Assembly (NCBI GenBank): GCA_031271125.1
Contig: JAISWH010000127.1
Location: 1 to 34,148 of the forward strand
Direction of reading: 5' to 3'
From: Dysgonamonadaceae bacterium
Lineage (GTDB): Bacteria; Bacteroidota; Bacteroidia; Bacteroidales; Azobacteroidaceae
Length of the DNA: 34,148 nucleotides
The position numbers and the translations under genes are program-made. Positions within the stretch are counted from its first letter, which is position 1, and every line of letters starts with the position of its first letter. The notes under the pieces were generated by a model. It ran no database searches, was not told where the DNA came from, and saw nothing but the letters and a program-made list of their open reading frames with translations. This document shows positions 1-8,246 of the stretch, one piece after another.

Positions 1-171
1 ACTCAAAATCGTATTAACAAAGGCGATGACATTGTTAAGTGTAATATTACCCTGAAATACACAACGAATGACACAAACGAAGAGAAAAAAATATTTTTGA
101 AATATTTGCAAAATTCTGCAAATGGGTTGTTTTTGTATGAATGTAAATCTGATTCTTTTCAAACCCGATGA
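1..171 (+). CDS. C-terminal fragment of an unidentified protein, truncated by the window edge
   Basis: Frame 1 is open from base 1 to TGA 169-171: TQNRINKGDDIVKCNITLKYTTNDTNEEKKIFLKYLQNSANGLFLYECKSDSFQTR*. Absent from the ORF track because it has no start codon. Confidence 0.45.
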   Translation, partial: TQNRINKGDDIVKCNITLKYTTNDTNEEKKIFLKYLQNSANGLFLYECKSDSFQTR

Positions 172-216
172 CCTTGAAGAACCAAATCTAATATCTTTAT
201 ATCACACCATCGCCAT

Positions 217-246
217 TGTAGGGACAAGGCGCGCCTTGTCCCTACA
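217..246. repeat. 30-bp perfect palindrome TGTAGGGACAAGGCGCGCCTTGTCCCTACA (REP/MITE-like)
   Basis: Read directly; identical to its own reverse complement over 30 bp. Confidence 0.9.
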
Positions 247-348
247 CGTGACAATTCCACGCAATTCTTTAGCGCCGACCCGGCCGGAGAAAAATAAGTA
301 ATGAACAGTGAACAAACATCCGTGAATTTATCAAAAGTCTTCCGCTTT

Positions 349-1749
349 TCACAACCCAAACTCCTGATGCAACTCCGGAATCTCAACATCCCGAAATCCC
401 TTTTTCATCAAACGGCGTTTAAATTCCCGCTGCACATCCGGTTCGCCATGAACAATGAAAACGCGCGTCACATCGTTGCTGTCCTGACAGGAAAGATACT
501 GGCTCAAATCGTTGTAATCGGCGTGTGCACTCATGGAATTTAGCGTAACAATATCGGCTTTTACCGTAAACTGTTCTCCGAAAATACCTACTGTTTCGGG
601 ATGTTTTTTCAATCGGGCGCCCAAAGATTCCGGTTCGCAATAACCGATCAACAGGATGGTGTTTCGCCAATTCTCAATACTGTTGGCAATATGATGTTTT
701 ACCCGTCCGGCTTCGGCCATTCCCGATGCGGAAATGATAACCGACGGCTTAAAATCGGCATTAAGCGCTTGAGAATCCCGTTTATCCGTGATATATTTCA
801 GACCGCGGAAATAGAACGGATCTTTGTCCGTTTTCAATAATTTTTGCGCCGATCGATTGAAACATTCCGTATGTTGCTTGACAATTTCCGTTACTTTGAC
901 CGACATCGGACTGTCTACATAATAATCGACGTCCGGCAAATTGCTGTCCAATTCCAAATCGTTCAAAGCATACAACAATTCCTGGGTACGGCCAACGCTA
1001 AAAGCGGGAATAATCAATTTTCCTTTTTTCTTCAAACAAGTTTCCCGAATGTTTTTCAGCAAATCACCCGCATACGTTTCGATGCGTTCGTGAAGCCGGT
1101 CGCCGTAAGTAGATTCGATGATGATGTAATCGGCCGGCGGAAAAACCTGGGGCGAATGGAGAATCGGATCGCCGTAGCGTCCCACGTCGCCGCTGAATGC
1201 CAGCCTTGCCGTCTTCCCGTTTTCTTTCAGGACTAAGTAAATAGTAGCGCTTCCGACAATGTGTCCGCAATCGAAAAATTGCAGCAAAATATGTTCATCA
1301 ACTTGTGTCGGCTGGTGATAATGTACCGCCTTGAAATGCTCAAGTGTCCGGTACACATCATCCGCAGTATAAAGCGGCTCGAGTAATTCCCGGCCTTCTT
1401 CCCTCCGTTTTTTATTCAGGAACGTAATATCCTGCGTTTGAATATACGCCGAATCCAACAAAAGCACTTTGACGATATCAATTGTAGCCGGAGTGGCATA
1501 GATACTTCCCGCGAATCCGTCTTTCACTAACTTAGGCAATAATCCGCAATGATCTACATGCGCATGTGAAAGAAACACATAGTCAACCTCAGCGGGATTA
1601 AATCCCCAATTCCGGTTCAAAGTTTCCGTATCGCGTCCCATCCCTTGAAACAGTCCGCAATCAAGCAGAAATTTTTTACCTGTATTCAATGTCACCAAAT
1701 GCTTACTGCCTGTTACGGTCTGCGCCGCTCCATGAAACGCAATTTTCAT
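349..1749 (-). CDS. MBL-fold / beta-CASP RNA-processing exonuclease-like metallohydrolase
   Basis: SHAHVDHCG metal motif, STYGDRLHE, SGMAEAGRVKHH and SMSAHADY (RMMBL region) in a 466-aa ORF. Confidence 0.9.
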   Translation of the reverse strand: MKIAFHGAAQTVTGSKHLVTLNTGKKFLLDCGLFQGMGRDTETLNRNWGFNPAEVDYVFLSHAHVDHCGLLPKLVKDGFAGSIYATPATIDIVKVLLLDSAYIQTQDITFLNKKRREEGRELLEPLYTADDVYRTLEHFKAVHYHQPTQVDEHILLQFFDCGHIVGSATIYLVLKENGKTARLAFSGDVGRYGDPILHSPQVFPPADYIIIESTYGDRLHERIETYAGDLLKNIRETCLKKKGKLIIPAFSVGRTQELLYALNDLELDSNLPDVDYYVDSPMSVKVTEIVKQHTECFNRSAQKLLKTDKDPFYFRGLKYITDKRDSQALNADFKPSVIISASGMAEAGRVKHHIANSIENWRNTILLIGYCEPESLGARLKKHPETVGIFGEQFTVKADIVTLNSMSAHADYNDLSQYLSCQDSNDVTRVFIVHGEPDVQREFKRRLMKKGFRDVEIPELHQEFGL

Positions 1750-1775
1750 ATACCGGAAATTTTTAGTTTTTAACT

Positions 1776-2849
1776 TTAATAAATGCTTATGTCATGATAA
1801 ACAGCCCTCACAATCACACGTCCATCCTTGTCCATAAGTCCTTGTTTATCATTTTGGTAAACCTTATAGCAATTGTCATCGGTTTTTTCGATGCCATTGT
1901 ATTGGGGAGCGATGAGTTCGGCGCCATCGGTATTGATCAGCCCCCATAGATTATCCTTGATAATCAATGCACGAGCGCCGTCAAATTTGTCAATGTATTG
2001 ATACATAGGCGCCACCACTTGTTTTCCTTCCTTATTCAAAATACCATAGCGACCTTTGGATACAACAATGAAAACGTTGTTGTCTTTTACACCGACATCT
2101 TCGTAAGCCGGTTCAAACATCAGGTTTCCTTTGTCGTCAAGCATCCCGATTTTTCCATCGGAAAAAGTTTTGAATCCGTCTTTGCACGAAAAAACAGCCA
2201 CATATTTAGGCGTAATGGTTTCGTGACCGTTGGAGTTTAAAACACCCCATAATCCTTCTTTCAAAACAAAATAATTATCGCCTTTGATTTTTTGAATTTT
2301 CTGGTATTTGGGAGCAATGATTTCCACCCCTTTGTCATTCACCAAACCATAAAGGGAATCTTTCATTACAAGCGCTTTATCTTTTTCAAAATCATAGATA
2401 TAGTTGTAGGTGGGAGGTATAATTTCGATGCCTTTATCGGAAATCAAACCCATTTTTCCATTCAAAAAAACAGGCGCTTTTCCACCGTCGAATTTGCCGA
2501 TAAAATCATATTTCGGTTCTATTAAAACTACATTCTTGTCTGATTTCACACCGGATTTTCCATTTTCCGAAAAAATGATCTGTTTGCCTTTGGTTTCCGG
2601 CGAATAAGGAAGCCGTTGTCCGTTTTCGTTGACGGCATAAAGTTCGTTATCTTTAACAACCGGAGTCACTTTATTATTTGTTTTGCCGACCATGTCAAAT
2701 TCCGGTTTCAAAAGTTCGGTTCCGGTCTTGCCGATTACACCGAATTTTCCGTTCACCCCGACGCGCGCCCATTGTTTTTCGGTTTTCTGAGCATGGATTC
2801 CACTTACTATAAAAAGAGATAAACAAGTTAGAATAATTTTTGTTCTCAT
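1776..2849 (-). CDS. WG-repeat protein with signal peptide
   Basis: N-terminal hydrophobic signal (IILTCLSLFIVSGIHA) and repeated 'G(L/I)(I/L)(N/D)xxGxExIxPxY' units. Confidence 0.9.
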   Translation of the reverse strand: MRTKIILTCLSLFIVSGIHAQKTEKQWARVGVNGKFGVIGKTGTELLKPEFDMVGKTNNKVTPVVKDNELYAVNENGQRLPYSPETKGKQIIFSENGKSGVKSDKNVVLIEPKYDFIGKFDGGKAPVFLNGKMGLISDKGIEIIPPTYNYIYDFEKDKALVMKDSLYGLVNDKGVEIIAPKYQKIQKIKGDNYFVLKEGLWGVLNSNGHETITPKYVAVFSCKDGFKTFSDGKIGMLDDKGNLMFEPAYEDVGVKDNNVFIVVSKGRYGILNKEGKQVVAPMYQYIDKFDGARALIIKDNLWGLINTDGAELIAPQYNGIEKTDDNCYKVYQNDKQGLMDKDGRVIVRAVYHDISIY

Positions 2850-2888
2850 AATTCAATTATTTTAGTTTATAATATTCGGAAAATCATA

Positions 2889-2919
2889 CAAAATTACGAT
2901 TTATTCCCGACATTTCAAA
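2889..2919 (-). promoter_or_regulatory. Bacteroidota-type promoter for the WG-repeat gene
   Basis: On the minus strand: TTTG (2916-2919), 19 bp, TAATTTTG (2889-2896). Confidence 0.6.
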
Positions 2920-3012
2920 TAAATAATTCTTTTCGGGTGCATTTGACCACATTAATTTTCAATAGATGTAATATTTTTCCAAATATTTTATGAAAAGGAC
3001 AATATTTTTTTA

Positions 3013-3020
3013 TACTTTTG
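3013..3020 (+). promoter_or_regulatory. -7 box TACTTTTG upstream of the sigma-factor gene
   Basis: Matches TAnnTTTG; no clear -33 TTTG. Confidence 0.4.
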
Positions 3021-3033
3021 CAAAAAATCTCTT

Positions 3034-3603
3034 TTGTTTAGAAGAAACAACATATCCAGACTGTCGGATGAAGAAATCTTGAGCCGTTATAAAGATTCAG
3101 GAAACGCCGAATACTTTGGGGAATTATATAACCGGTATATTCCCCTCCTCTATGGTGTTGGCCTGAAATATCTGAATGATGCCGGCGATGCGGAAGACGC
3201 GGTGATGCAACTTTTTGAAAGTTTGCTCCCGGAAATTGCCCAATACGATATTCCATCCTTTCATACATGGATTTATTCGGTGATGAAAAATCATTGTTTA
3301 CAGATACTACGGAAGGAGACTCAGGAAATAATTACAGATTTCAATACCGAAACAATAGAACGGGATGAAATTTTGTATCTATTTGATGAAAGCAATGACG
3401 ACAAGGAAAAAAAAGAACTGTTGAAACGTTGCATAAAGAAACTGCCTGTCGAACAACGCATTGCCGTTATTCGTTTTTTCATGGAAGAAATGTCGTATGC
3501 CGATATTTCCGATACGACCGAATATAATTTAAAGCAAGTGAAAAGTTACATTCAAAACGGAATACGAAATCTGAAAATTTGTATTGAAAAAAATAGCCAA
3601 TGA
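3034..3603 (+). CDS. ECF-type RNA polymerase sigma factor
   Basis: Sigma region 2 (LYNRYIPLLYGVGLKYLNDAGDAEDAVMQLFE) and region 4 (LPVEQRIAVIRFFMEEMSYADISDTTEYNLKQVKSYIQNG). The listed start is TTG. Confidence 0.88.
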   Translation: MFRRNNISRLSDEEILSRYKDSGNAEYFGELYNRYIPLLYGVGLKYLNDAGDAEDAVMQLFESLLPEIAQYDIPSFHTWIYSVMKNHCLQILRKETQEIITDFNTETIERDEILYLFDESNDDKEKKELLKRCIKKLPVEQRIAVIRFFMEEMSYADISDTTEYNLKQVKSYIQNGIRNLKICIEKNSQ

Positions 3604-4436
3604 GTTTAATCCGTTACATGCAAGGAATCAGGAAAGGAACTGAAATCAATCGCCTCGAACGGGAAGCGAAGGAAAATTTGCTTTTGTCCGATGCAATGGA
3701 GGGTTACGATAAAATCCGCAATGGGGAACACGAAACCCGCATAAAAAGAATGCAAAACAATATTGCCGCCCAAACCCGCCCTTCAAATTCTACTTTGTTC
3801 TATTGGGGTATTGCCGCAAGCATTCTTTTAATCATCGCTATAGTCGCCGGAGGATATTTTTTGTGGAATCAATTCAACGGGCCGGAAACCATACTTGTAA
3901 AGGAAAATATTTCGAAACCATTGGATACAATAGCCGCTGAAAAATCGGATGAAACTGCTGCCGGTCCTCTTGCAAAGCCGGAAGTACAGACGGATCACGC
4001 CGCCGTAATTAACAGCGCGCCGCCGGAAACGACAATCGTTAACGATGAAGAAATAACAAGTATACCGGATGCGAACAAGCTACCGGTAGCTGACACTATT
4101 CAATCAATTCCTATTGATTCGACTGAAAATGAAGTTATTACCATCGAAAATGGAGAACAAAAAAACTCAATACTTCCTCCCGAACCCCTTCTCGGATACA
4201 ACGCATATAACGAATACTTAAAAAAAAACCTGATTCGTCCTACGGATGAAGAATGTAAAACGGCAACCGGATTTGTCTCGCTCTCGTTTCTCATTGATAA
4301 AAACGGATATCCGTATAACATCCATATCACGAAATCACTCTGCCTCTTAGCAGACTGGGAGGCCATGCGTTTAGTAAAAGAAGGACCGCTTTGGACTACA
4401 AGTGAATCTCTTGCGACGATAAATATATATTTTTAA
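3600..4436 (+). CDS. Single-pass membrane protein with TonB C-terminal-like domain, probable partner of the upstream sigma factor
   Basis: ATGA overlap with the sigma gene; one TM (WGIAASILLIIAIVAGGYFLW); C-terminus GYNAYNEYLKKNLIRP...GFVSLSFLIDKNGYPYNIHITKS resembles TonB_C. Confidence 0.75.
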   Translation: MSLIRYMQGIRKGTEINRLEREAKENLLLSDAMEGYDKIRNGEHETRIKRMQNNIAAQTRPSNSTLFYWGIAASILLIIAIVAGGYFLWNQFNGPETILVKENISKPLDTIAAEKSDETAAGPLAKPEVQTDHAAVINSAPPETTIVNDEEITSIPDANKLPVADTIQSIPIDSTENEVITIENGEQKNSILPPEPLLGYNAYNEYLKKNLIRPTDEECKTATGFVSLSFLIDKNGYPYNIHITKSLCLLADWEAMRLVKEGPLWTTSESLATINIYF

Positions 4437-4452
4437 TATATTATGCACATTT

Positions 4453-5007
4453 ATGAAATATATTGAAACAGAAATACCGGGTCTATGGATTATAGAGCCT
4501 GAACTTTTTGTAGACGCCCGCGGCTATTTCATGGAAACTTATAAAAAAGAATCTTTTGAGCGCCAAATCGCCCCCATCCATTTTATTCAGGATAATGAAT
4601 CCAAATCTTCTTACAGGGTTTTTCGCGGACTGCATTATCAGGAAGGCGATACCGCTCAGGCAAAATTAGTCAGGGTGATTGACGGAAAGGTATGGGATGT
4701 TGCGGTGGACGTCCGCAAAGATTCCCCTACTTTTGGGAAATATTACGCAGTAGAATTATCGGCCGAAAACAAAAGGCAATTTTTTATTCCGAGAGGTTTT
4801 GCACACGGTTTCCTCGTTTTGAGCGAAACGGCTGTTTTTTCTTACAAAGTAGATAATCACTATTCCCCTTCCACCGAAAGAACGTTGAATTGTTTCGATC
4901 CGGACATTGCCATTCAATTCCCGATCGATAAATCGCTACTGAAACTCTCTGAAAAAGATAAGTTCGGAAAATCCTTGCTGGAAATTGGTTACCCCTCAGC
5001 CCTCTGA
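4453..5007 (+). CDS. rfbC: dTDP-4-dehydrorhamnose 3,5-epimerase
   Basis: DARGYFMETYKKESF, QDNESKSSYRVFRGLHYQ, PRGFAHGFLVLSE. Confidence 0.95.
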   Translation: MKYIETEIPGLWIIEPELFVDARGYFMETYKKESFERQIAPIHFIQDNESKSSYRVFRGLHYQEGDTAQAKLVRVIDGKVWDVAVDVRKDSPTFGKYYAVELSAENKRQFFIPRGFAHGFLVLSETAVFSYKVDNHYSPSTERTLNCFDPDIAIQFPIDKSLLKLSEKDKFGKSLLEIGYPSAL

Positions 5008-5083
5008 AAGGGGAGTTTGGGGGCAGCGAGATTGAATCTTTTGCTGCGGCAAAGTCCCCTTCAGGGGATTGAGTGGTTTAATT
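4989..5083 (+). repeat. Palindromic interspersed element, copy 1
   Basis: TTACCCCTCAGCCCTCTGAAAGGGGAG...GCTGCGGCA...CCCCTTCAGGGG...GGTTTAATTA; aligns with the copies at 30534 and 33371. Confidence 0.85.
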
Positions 5084-5116
5084 ATTAGTTTTAGTTTTTT
5101 AATTTTAGTTCGTATT

Positions 5117-5977
5117 ATGAAAGGAATTATCTTAGCCGGCGGAAGCGCCACCCGCCTCTACCCTTTGTCTAAATCCATATCCAAACAAATCATGCCGGTG
5201 TATGACAAACCGATGATTTATTACCCTTTGTCGGCTTTAATACTGGCCGGAATCAGGGAAATACTAATTATTTCCACGCCCCGCGACTTACCCATGTTTA
5301 AGGAATTACTCGGGACGGGAGAAAACTGGGGTATGCGGTTCGATTACATCATTCAGGAGAAGCCCAACGGATTGGCTCAGGCTTTTGTACTGGGCGAAAA
5401 ATTTATCGGCGACCAACCGGCCTGTCTGATTTTGGGTGACAATATTTTTTACGGGCAAGGTTTCAGCAGTATTCTCGCCAAAGCCAAAGACATAACAGAC
5501 AATGCCTGTATCTTCGGCTATTCGGTGAAAGACCCCCGTGCATACGGCGTAGTGGAATTTGACGCCTTGGGAAAAGTCATTTCCATCGAAGAAAAACCCG
5601 AAAAACCCAAGTCAAGTTACGCCATTCCCGGATTATATTTTTACGACAATTCGGTAGTTGCACGCGCAAAAGCCTTAAAACCTTCGGCGCGCGGAGAATA
5701 CGAAATCACCGATTTGAACCGGACTTATTTAGACGAAGGAAAATTAAAAGTGGAAATTTTCGGACGGGGTTTTGCCTGGCTGGATACCGGCAATAGCGAC
5801 AGCCTGCTGGAGGCTTCCAATTTTGTGGCGACAATTCAAAAACGGCAAGGCTTTTATGTTTCCTGCATCGAAGAAGTTGCTTGGAGGCAAGGTTGGATTG
5901 ACAATAACCAATTGGAAAAATTGGGAAAAGACTTAAATAAAACCGATTATGGAAAATATATTCTTTCTTTAATTTAG
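5117..5977 (+). CDS. rfbA: Glucose-1-phosphate thymidylyltransferase
   Basis: [39 protein letters not shown]; start moved to ATG 5117, since the ORF-track start at 5069 lies in repeat copy 1. Confidence 0.96.
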   Translation: MKGIILAGGSATRLYPLSKSISKQIMPVYDKPMIYYPLSALILAGIREILIISTPRDLPMFKELLGTGENWGMRFDYIIQEKPNGLAQAFVLGEKFIGDQPACLILGDNIFYGQGFSSILAKAKDITDNACIFGYSVKDPRAYGVVEFDALGKVISIEEKPEKPKSSYAIPGLYFYDNSVVARAKALKPSARGEYEITDLNRTYLDEGKLKVEIFGRGFAWLDTGNSDSLLEASNFVATIQKRQGFYVSCIEEVAWRQGWIDNNQLEKLGKDLNKTDYGKYILSLI

Positions 5978-5999
5978 CAGCAAATAAAAATTTAATTTA

Positions 6000-6040
6000 T
6001 GTCACTAATTATATTCGTGTTAATTCGTGCATTAGTGGCA
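6000..6040. repeat. Inverted/direct repeat TGTCACTAAT-ATATTCGTGTTAATTCGTGC-ATTAGTGGCA
   Basis: Arms TG(T)CACTAAT / ATTAGTGGCA with one mismatch; internal direct repeat ATTCGTG-TTA-ATTCGTG. Confidence 0.7.
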
Positions 6041-6064
6041 TATAAAAATTAAAAACATAAACAA

Positions 6065-7195
6065 ATGAAACATTACTTAGTAACCGGAGGCGCCGGATTT
6101 ATCGGAGCCAATTACGTGAAATACATTTTGAAAAAGCATAATGATATTCAATTAGTTATATTGGACGACCTGACTTATGCCGGCAATTTGGGAACAATCA
6201 AAGACCATTTGAAAGACCCAAGGGTAGAATTTATAAAAGGAAACATCGTCGATCCGCAAATCGTCAAAAGCATTTTTGAAAAGCATCCGGTTGATTCCGT
6301 GGTCAATTTTGCAGCCGAAAGCCATGTAGACCGCAGTATCGAAAATCCGCAACTGTTTCTGCAAACGAATATTTTAGGTACGCAAAACCTGCTCGACACA
6401 GCCAAAAAGTTTTGGACAGTCGGAAAGAATGAAAAAGGATATCCGGTCTACCGGGAAGGCGTGAAATACCTGCAAGTTTCCACCGACGAAGTGTACGGCA
6501 GTCTGGGCGAAACCGGCTATTTCACCGAAAAGACGCCTTTAGACCCGCGCAGCCCGTACTCCGCTTCCAAGACAGGCGCCGATTTGATTGTCGCCGCTTA
6601 TTCCGAAACCTACAAAATGCCAATCAACATCACCCGTTGTTCAAACAACTATGGGCCTTACCACTTCCCCGAAAAACTGATTCCGCTGATTATCAAAAAC
6701 ATTCTTGAAGGCAAAAAACTTCCGGTCTATGGCGACGGTTCCAACGTGCGCGACTGGCTGTACGTCGAAGACCATTGCAAAGCCGTCGATTTGGTATTGT
6801 TGCAAGGGCGACCCGGTGAAGTTTACAACGTGGGCGGCCACAACGAGATGAAAAACATCGACATTGTCAAGCTGACCATAACGACGATTCGGCAATTAAT
6901 GGAAGAAAATCCCGAATACCGCAAAGCCTTAAAACCGGCTTCACCTTCGACTGCGGATTTAAGTTGGATCAACGACGACCTGATCGCCTTCGTTAAAGAC
7001 CGCCTGGGACACGACCAACGTTATGCCATCGACCCGGCAAAAATTACCGCCGAATTGGGATGGTATCCCGAAACAAAATTTACAGACGGGATCGTAAAAA
7101 CCATTCGTTGGTATCTCGAAAATCAGGATTGGGTGGAAGAAGTCACTTCGGGCGACTATCAAAGATACTACGAACAAATGTATGGAAACAGATAA
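6065..7195 (+). CDS. rfbB: dTDP-glucose 4,6-dehydratase
   Basis: VTGGAGFIGANYVKYI, NFAAESHVDRSIENP, YSASKTGADLIV, RCSNNYGPYHFPEKLIPL. Confidence 0.96.
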   Translation: MKHYLVTGGAGFIGANYVKYILKKHNDIQLVILDDLTYAGNLGTIKDHLKDPRVEFIKGNIVDPQIVKSIFEKHPVDSVVNFAAESHVDRSIENPQLFLQTNILGTQNLLDTAKKFWTVGKNEKGYPVYREGVKYLQVSTDEVYGSLGETGYFTEKTPLDPRSPYSASKTGADLIVAAYSETYKMPINITRCSNNYGPYHFPEKLIPLIIKNILEGKKLPVYGDGSNVRDWLYVEDHCKAVDLVLLQGRPGEVYNVGGHNEMKNIDIVKLTITTIRQLMEENPEYRKALKPASPSTADLSWINDDLIAFVKDRLGHDQRYAIDPAKITAELGWYPETKFTDGIVKTIRWYLENQDWVEEVTSGDYQRYYEQMYGNR

Positions 7196-8246
7196 AGGGC
7201 AAAGGGCGAAAGGCGAAGGGCAAAGGGCGGAAAGCGAAAAGATAACGTTTGCCGTCGTTGGTTGCGGACATATCGGCAAACGGCATATTGAAATGATTGG
7301 CCGGAATCCGGACACGGAATTAGTTGCCGTATGTGATATTTTGCCTTTCACCATTGACCATGTCCCTTGTTTTTCATCTTTGGATAGTTTACTAAAATCC
7401 GGCCCCGCTTTTGACGTACTGAATATCTGCACGCCTAACGGTTTGCACGCTCAAATGGCCGTCAAAGGCCTGCAAACAGGCCATCACGTGGTCATCGAAA
7501 AACCCATGGCGCTGAACACGAAAGAAGCCGGCCTTATTCTATCCACGGCCGACAAACAGGGGAAAAAAGTTTTTTGTGTGATGCAAAACCGCTATTCCCC
7601 GCCTTCGGTTTGGATTAAGCGCCTGGTAGATTCCGGCAAATTGGGGAAAATCTTTTGGGTGCAAATCAATTGTTACTGGAATCGGGACGAGCGGTATTAC
7701 AACAGCAGTACTTGGCATGGCGATAAAACCTTGGACGGAGGAACGCTTTTCACGCAGTTTTCGCATTTCATTGATTTGATGTATTGGCTGTTTGGCGATA
7801 TTCGCGACATTCGTTCCCGGTTGGCCGATTTCAATCACCAACATTTAACCGATTTTGAAGATTCGGGGATTGTCACTTTTGAATTTATCAAAGGCGGGAT
7901 GGGCGTTTTCAACTTTTCCACTTCCGTTTACGACAAAAACTTTGAAAGTTCGATAACGATTATCGCCGAAAACGGAACGGTCAAAATAGGTGGTCAGTAC
8001 ATGAATGAGGTGGAATATTGCCATGTAAAAAATTACGAAATGCCGGCGCTTCCGCCGACTAATCCGGGCAACGACTACGGAACTTACAAAGGCTCGGCGC
8101 AAAATCATCATTATGTTATCGAAAACATTGTCGATGTGCTGAAAAATACCGGTGCGGAAATTACGACCAACGCCCGCGACGGATATAAAGTAGTGGATAT
8201 CATCGAACGCATGATGAGCCATCCGGCGAATATTGCCTTCGCCTGA
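7182..8246 (+). CDS. Gfo/Idh/MocA-family oxidoreductase
   Basis: FAVVGCGHIGKRH Rossmann motif, CTPNGLHAQMAVKGLQTGHHVVIEKPMAL, DGGTLFTQFSHFIDLMYWLFG. Resembles WlbA/WbpB-type sugar dehydrogenases, but function is not assignable here. Confidence 0.9.
   Translation: METDKGQRAKGEGQRAESEKITFAVVGCGHIGKRHIEMIGRNPDTELVAVCDILPFTIDHVPCFSSLDSLLKSGPAFDVLNICTPNGLHAQMAVKGLQTGHHVVIEKPMALNTKEAGLILSTADKQGKKVFCVMQNRYSPPSVWIKRLVDSGKLGKIFWVQINCYWNRDERYYNSSTWHGDKTLDGGTLFTQFSHFIDLMYWLFGDIRDIRSRLADFNHQHLTDFEDSGIVTFEFIKGGMGVFNFSTSVYDKNFESSITIIAENGTVKIGGQYMNEVEYCHVKNYEMPALPPTNPGNDYGTYKGSAQNHHYVIENIVDVLKNTGAEITTNARDGYKVVDIIERMMSHPANIAFA
7197..7239 (+). repeat. Tandem purine-rich repeat, two ~21-22 bp units (GGGCAAAGGGCGAAAGGCGAA / GGGCAAAGGGCGGAAAGCGAAA)
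   Basis: Direct reading; lies just after the rfbB stop, inside the next ORF's N-terminus. Confidence 0.85.

Noticed and set aside
5069-5116. N-terminal extension of rfbA in the ORF track
   Set aside because: It starts inside repeat copy 1; the conserved N-terminus MKGIILAGG begins at ATG 5117.
6959-7432. 157-aa minus-strand ORF across the rfbB/Gfo-Idh junction
   Set aside because: Its apparent ALCPSPFALCP repeat is just the reverse complement of the purine tandem repeat at 7197-7239.
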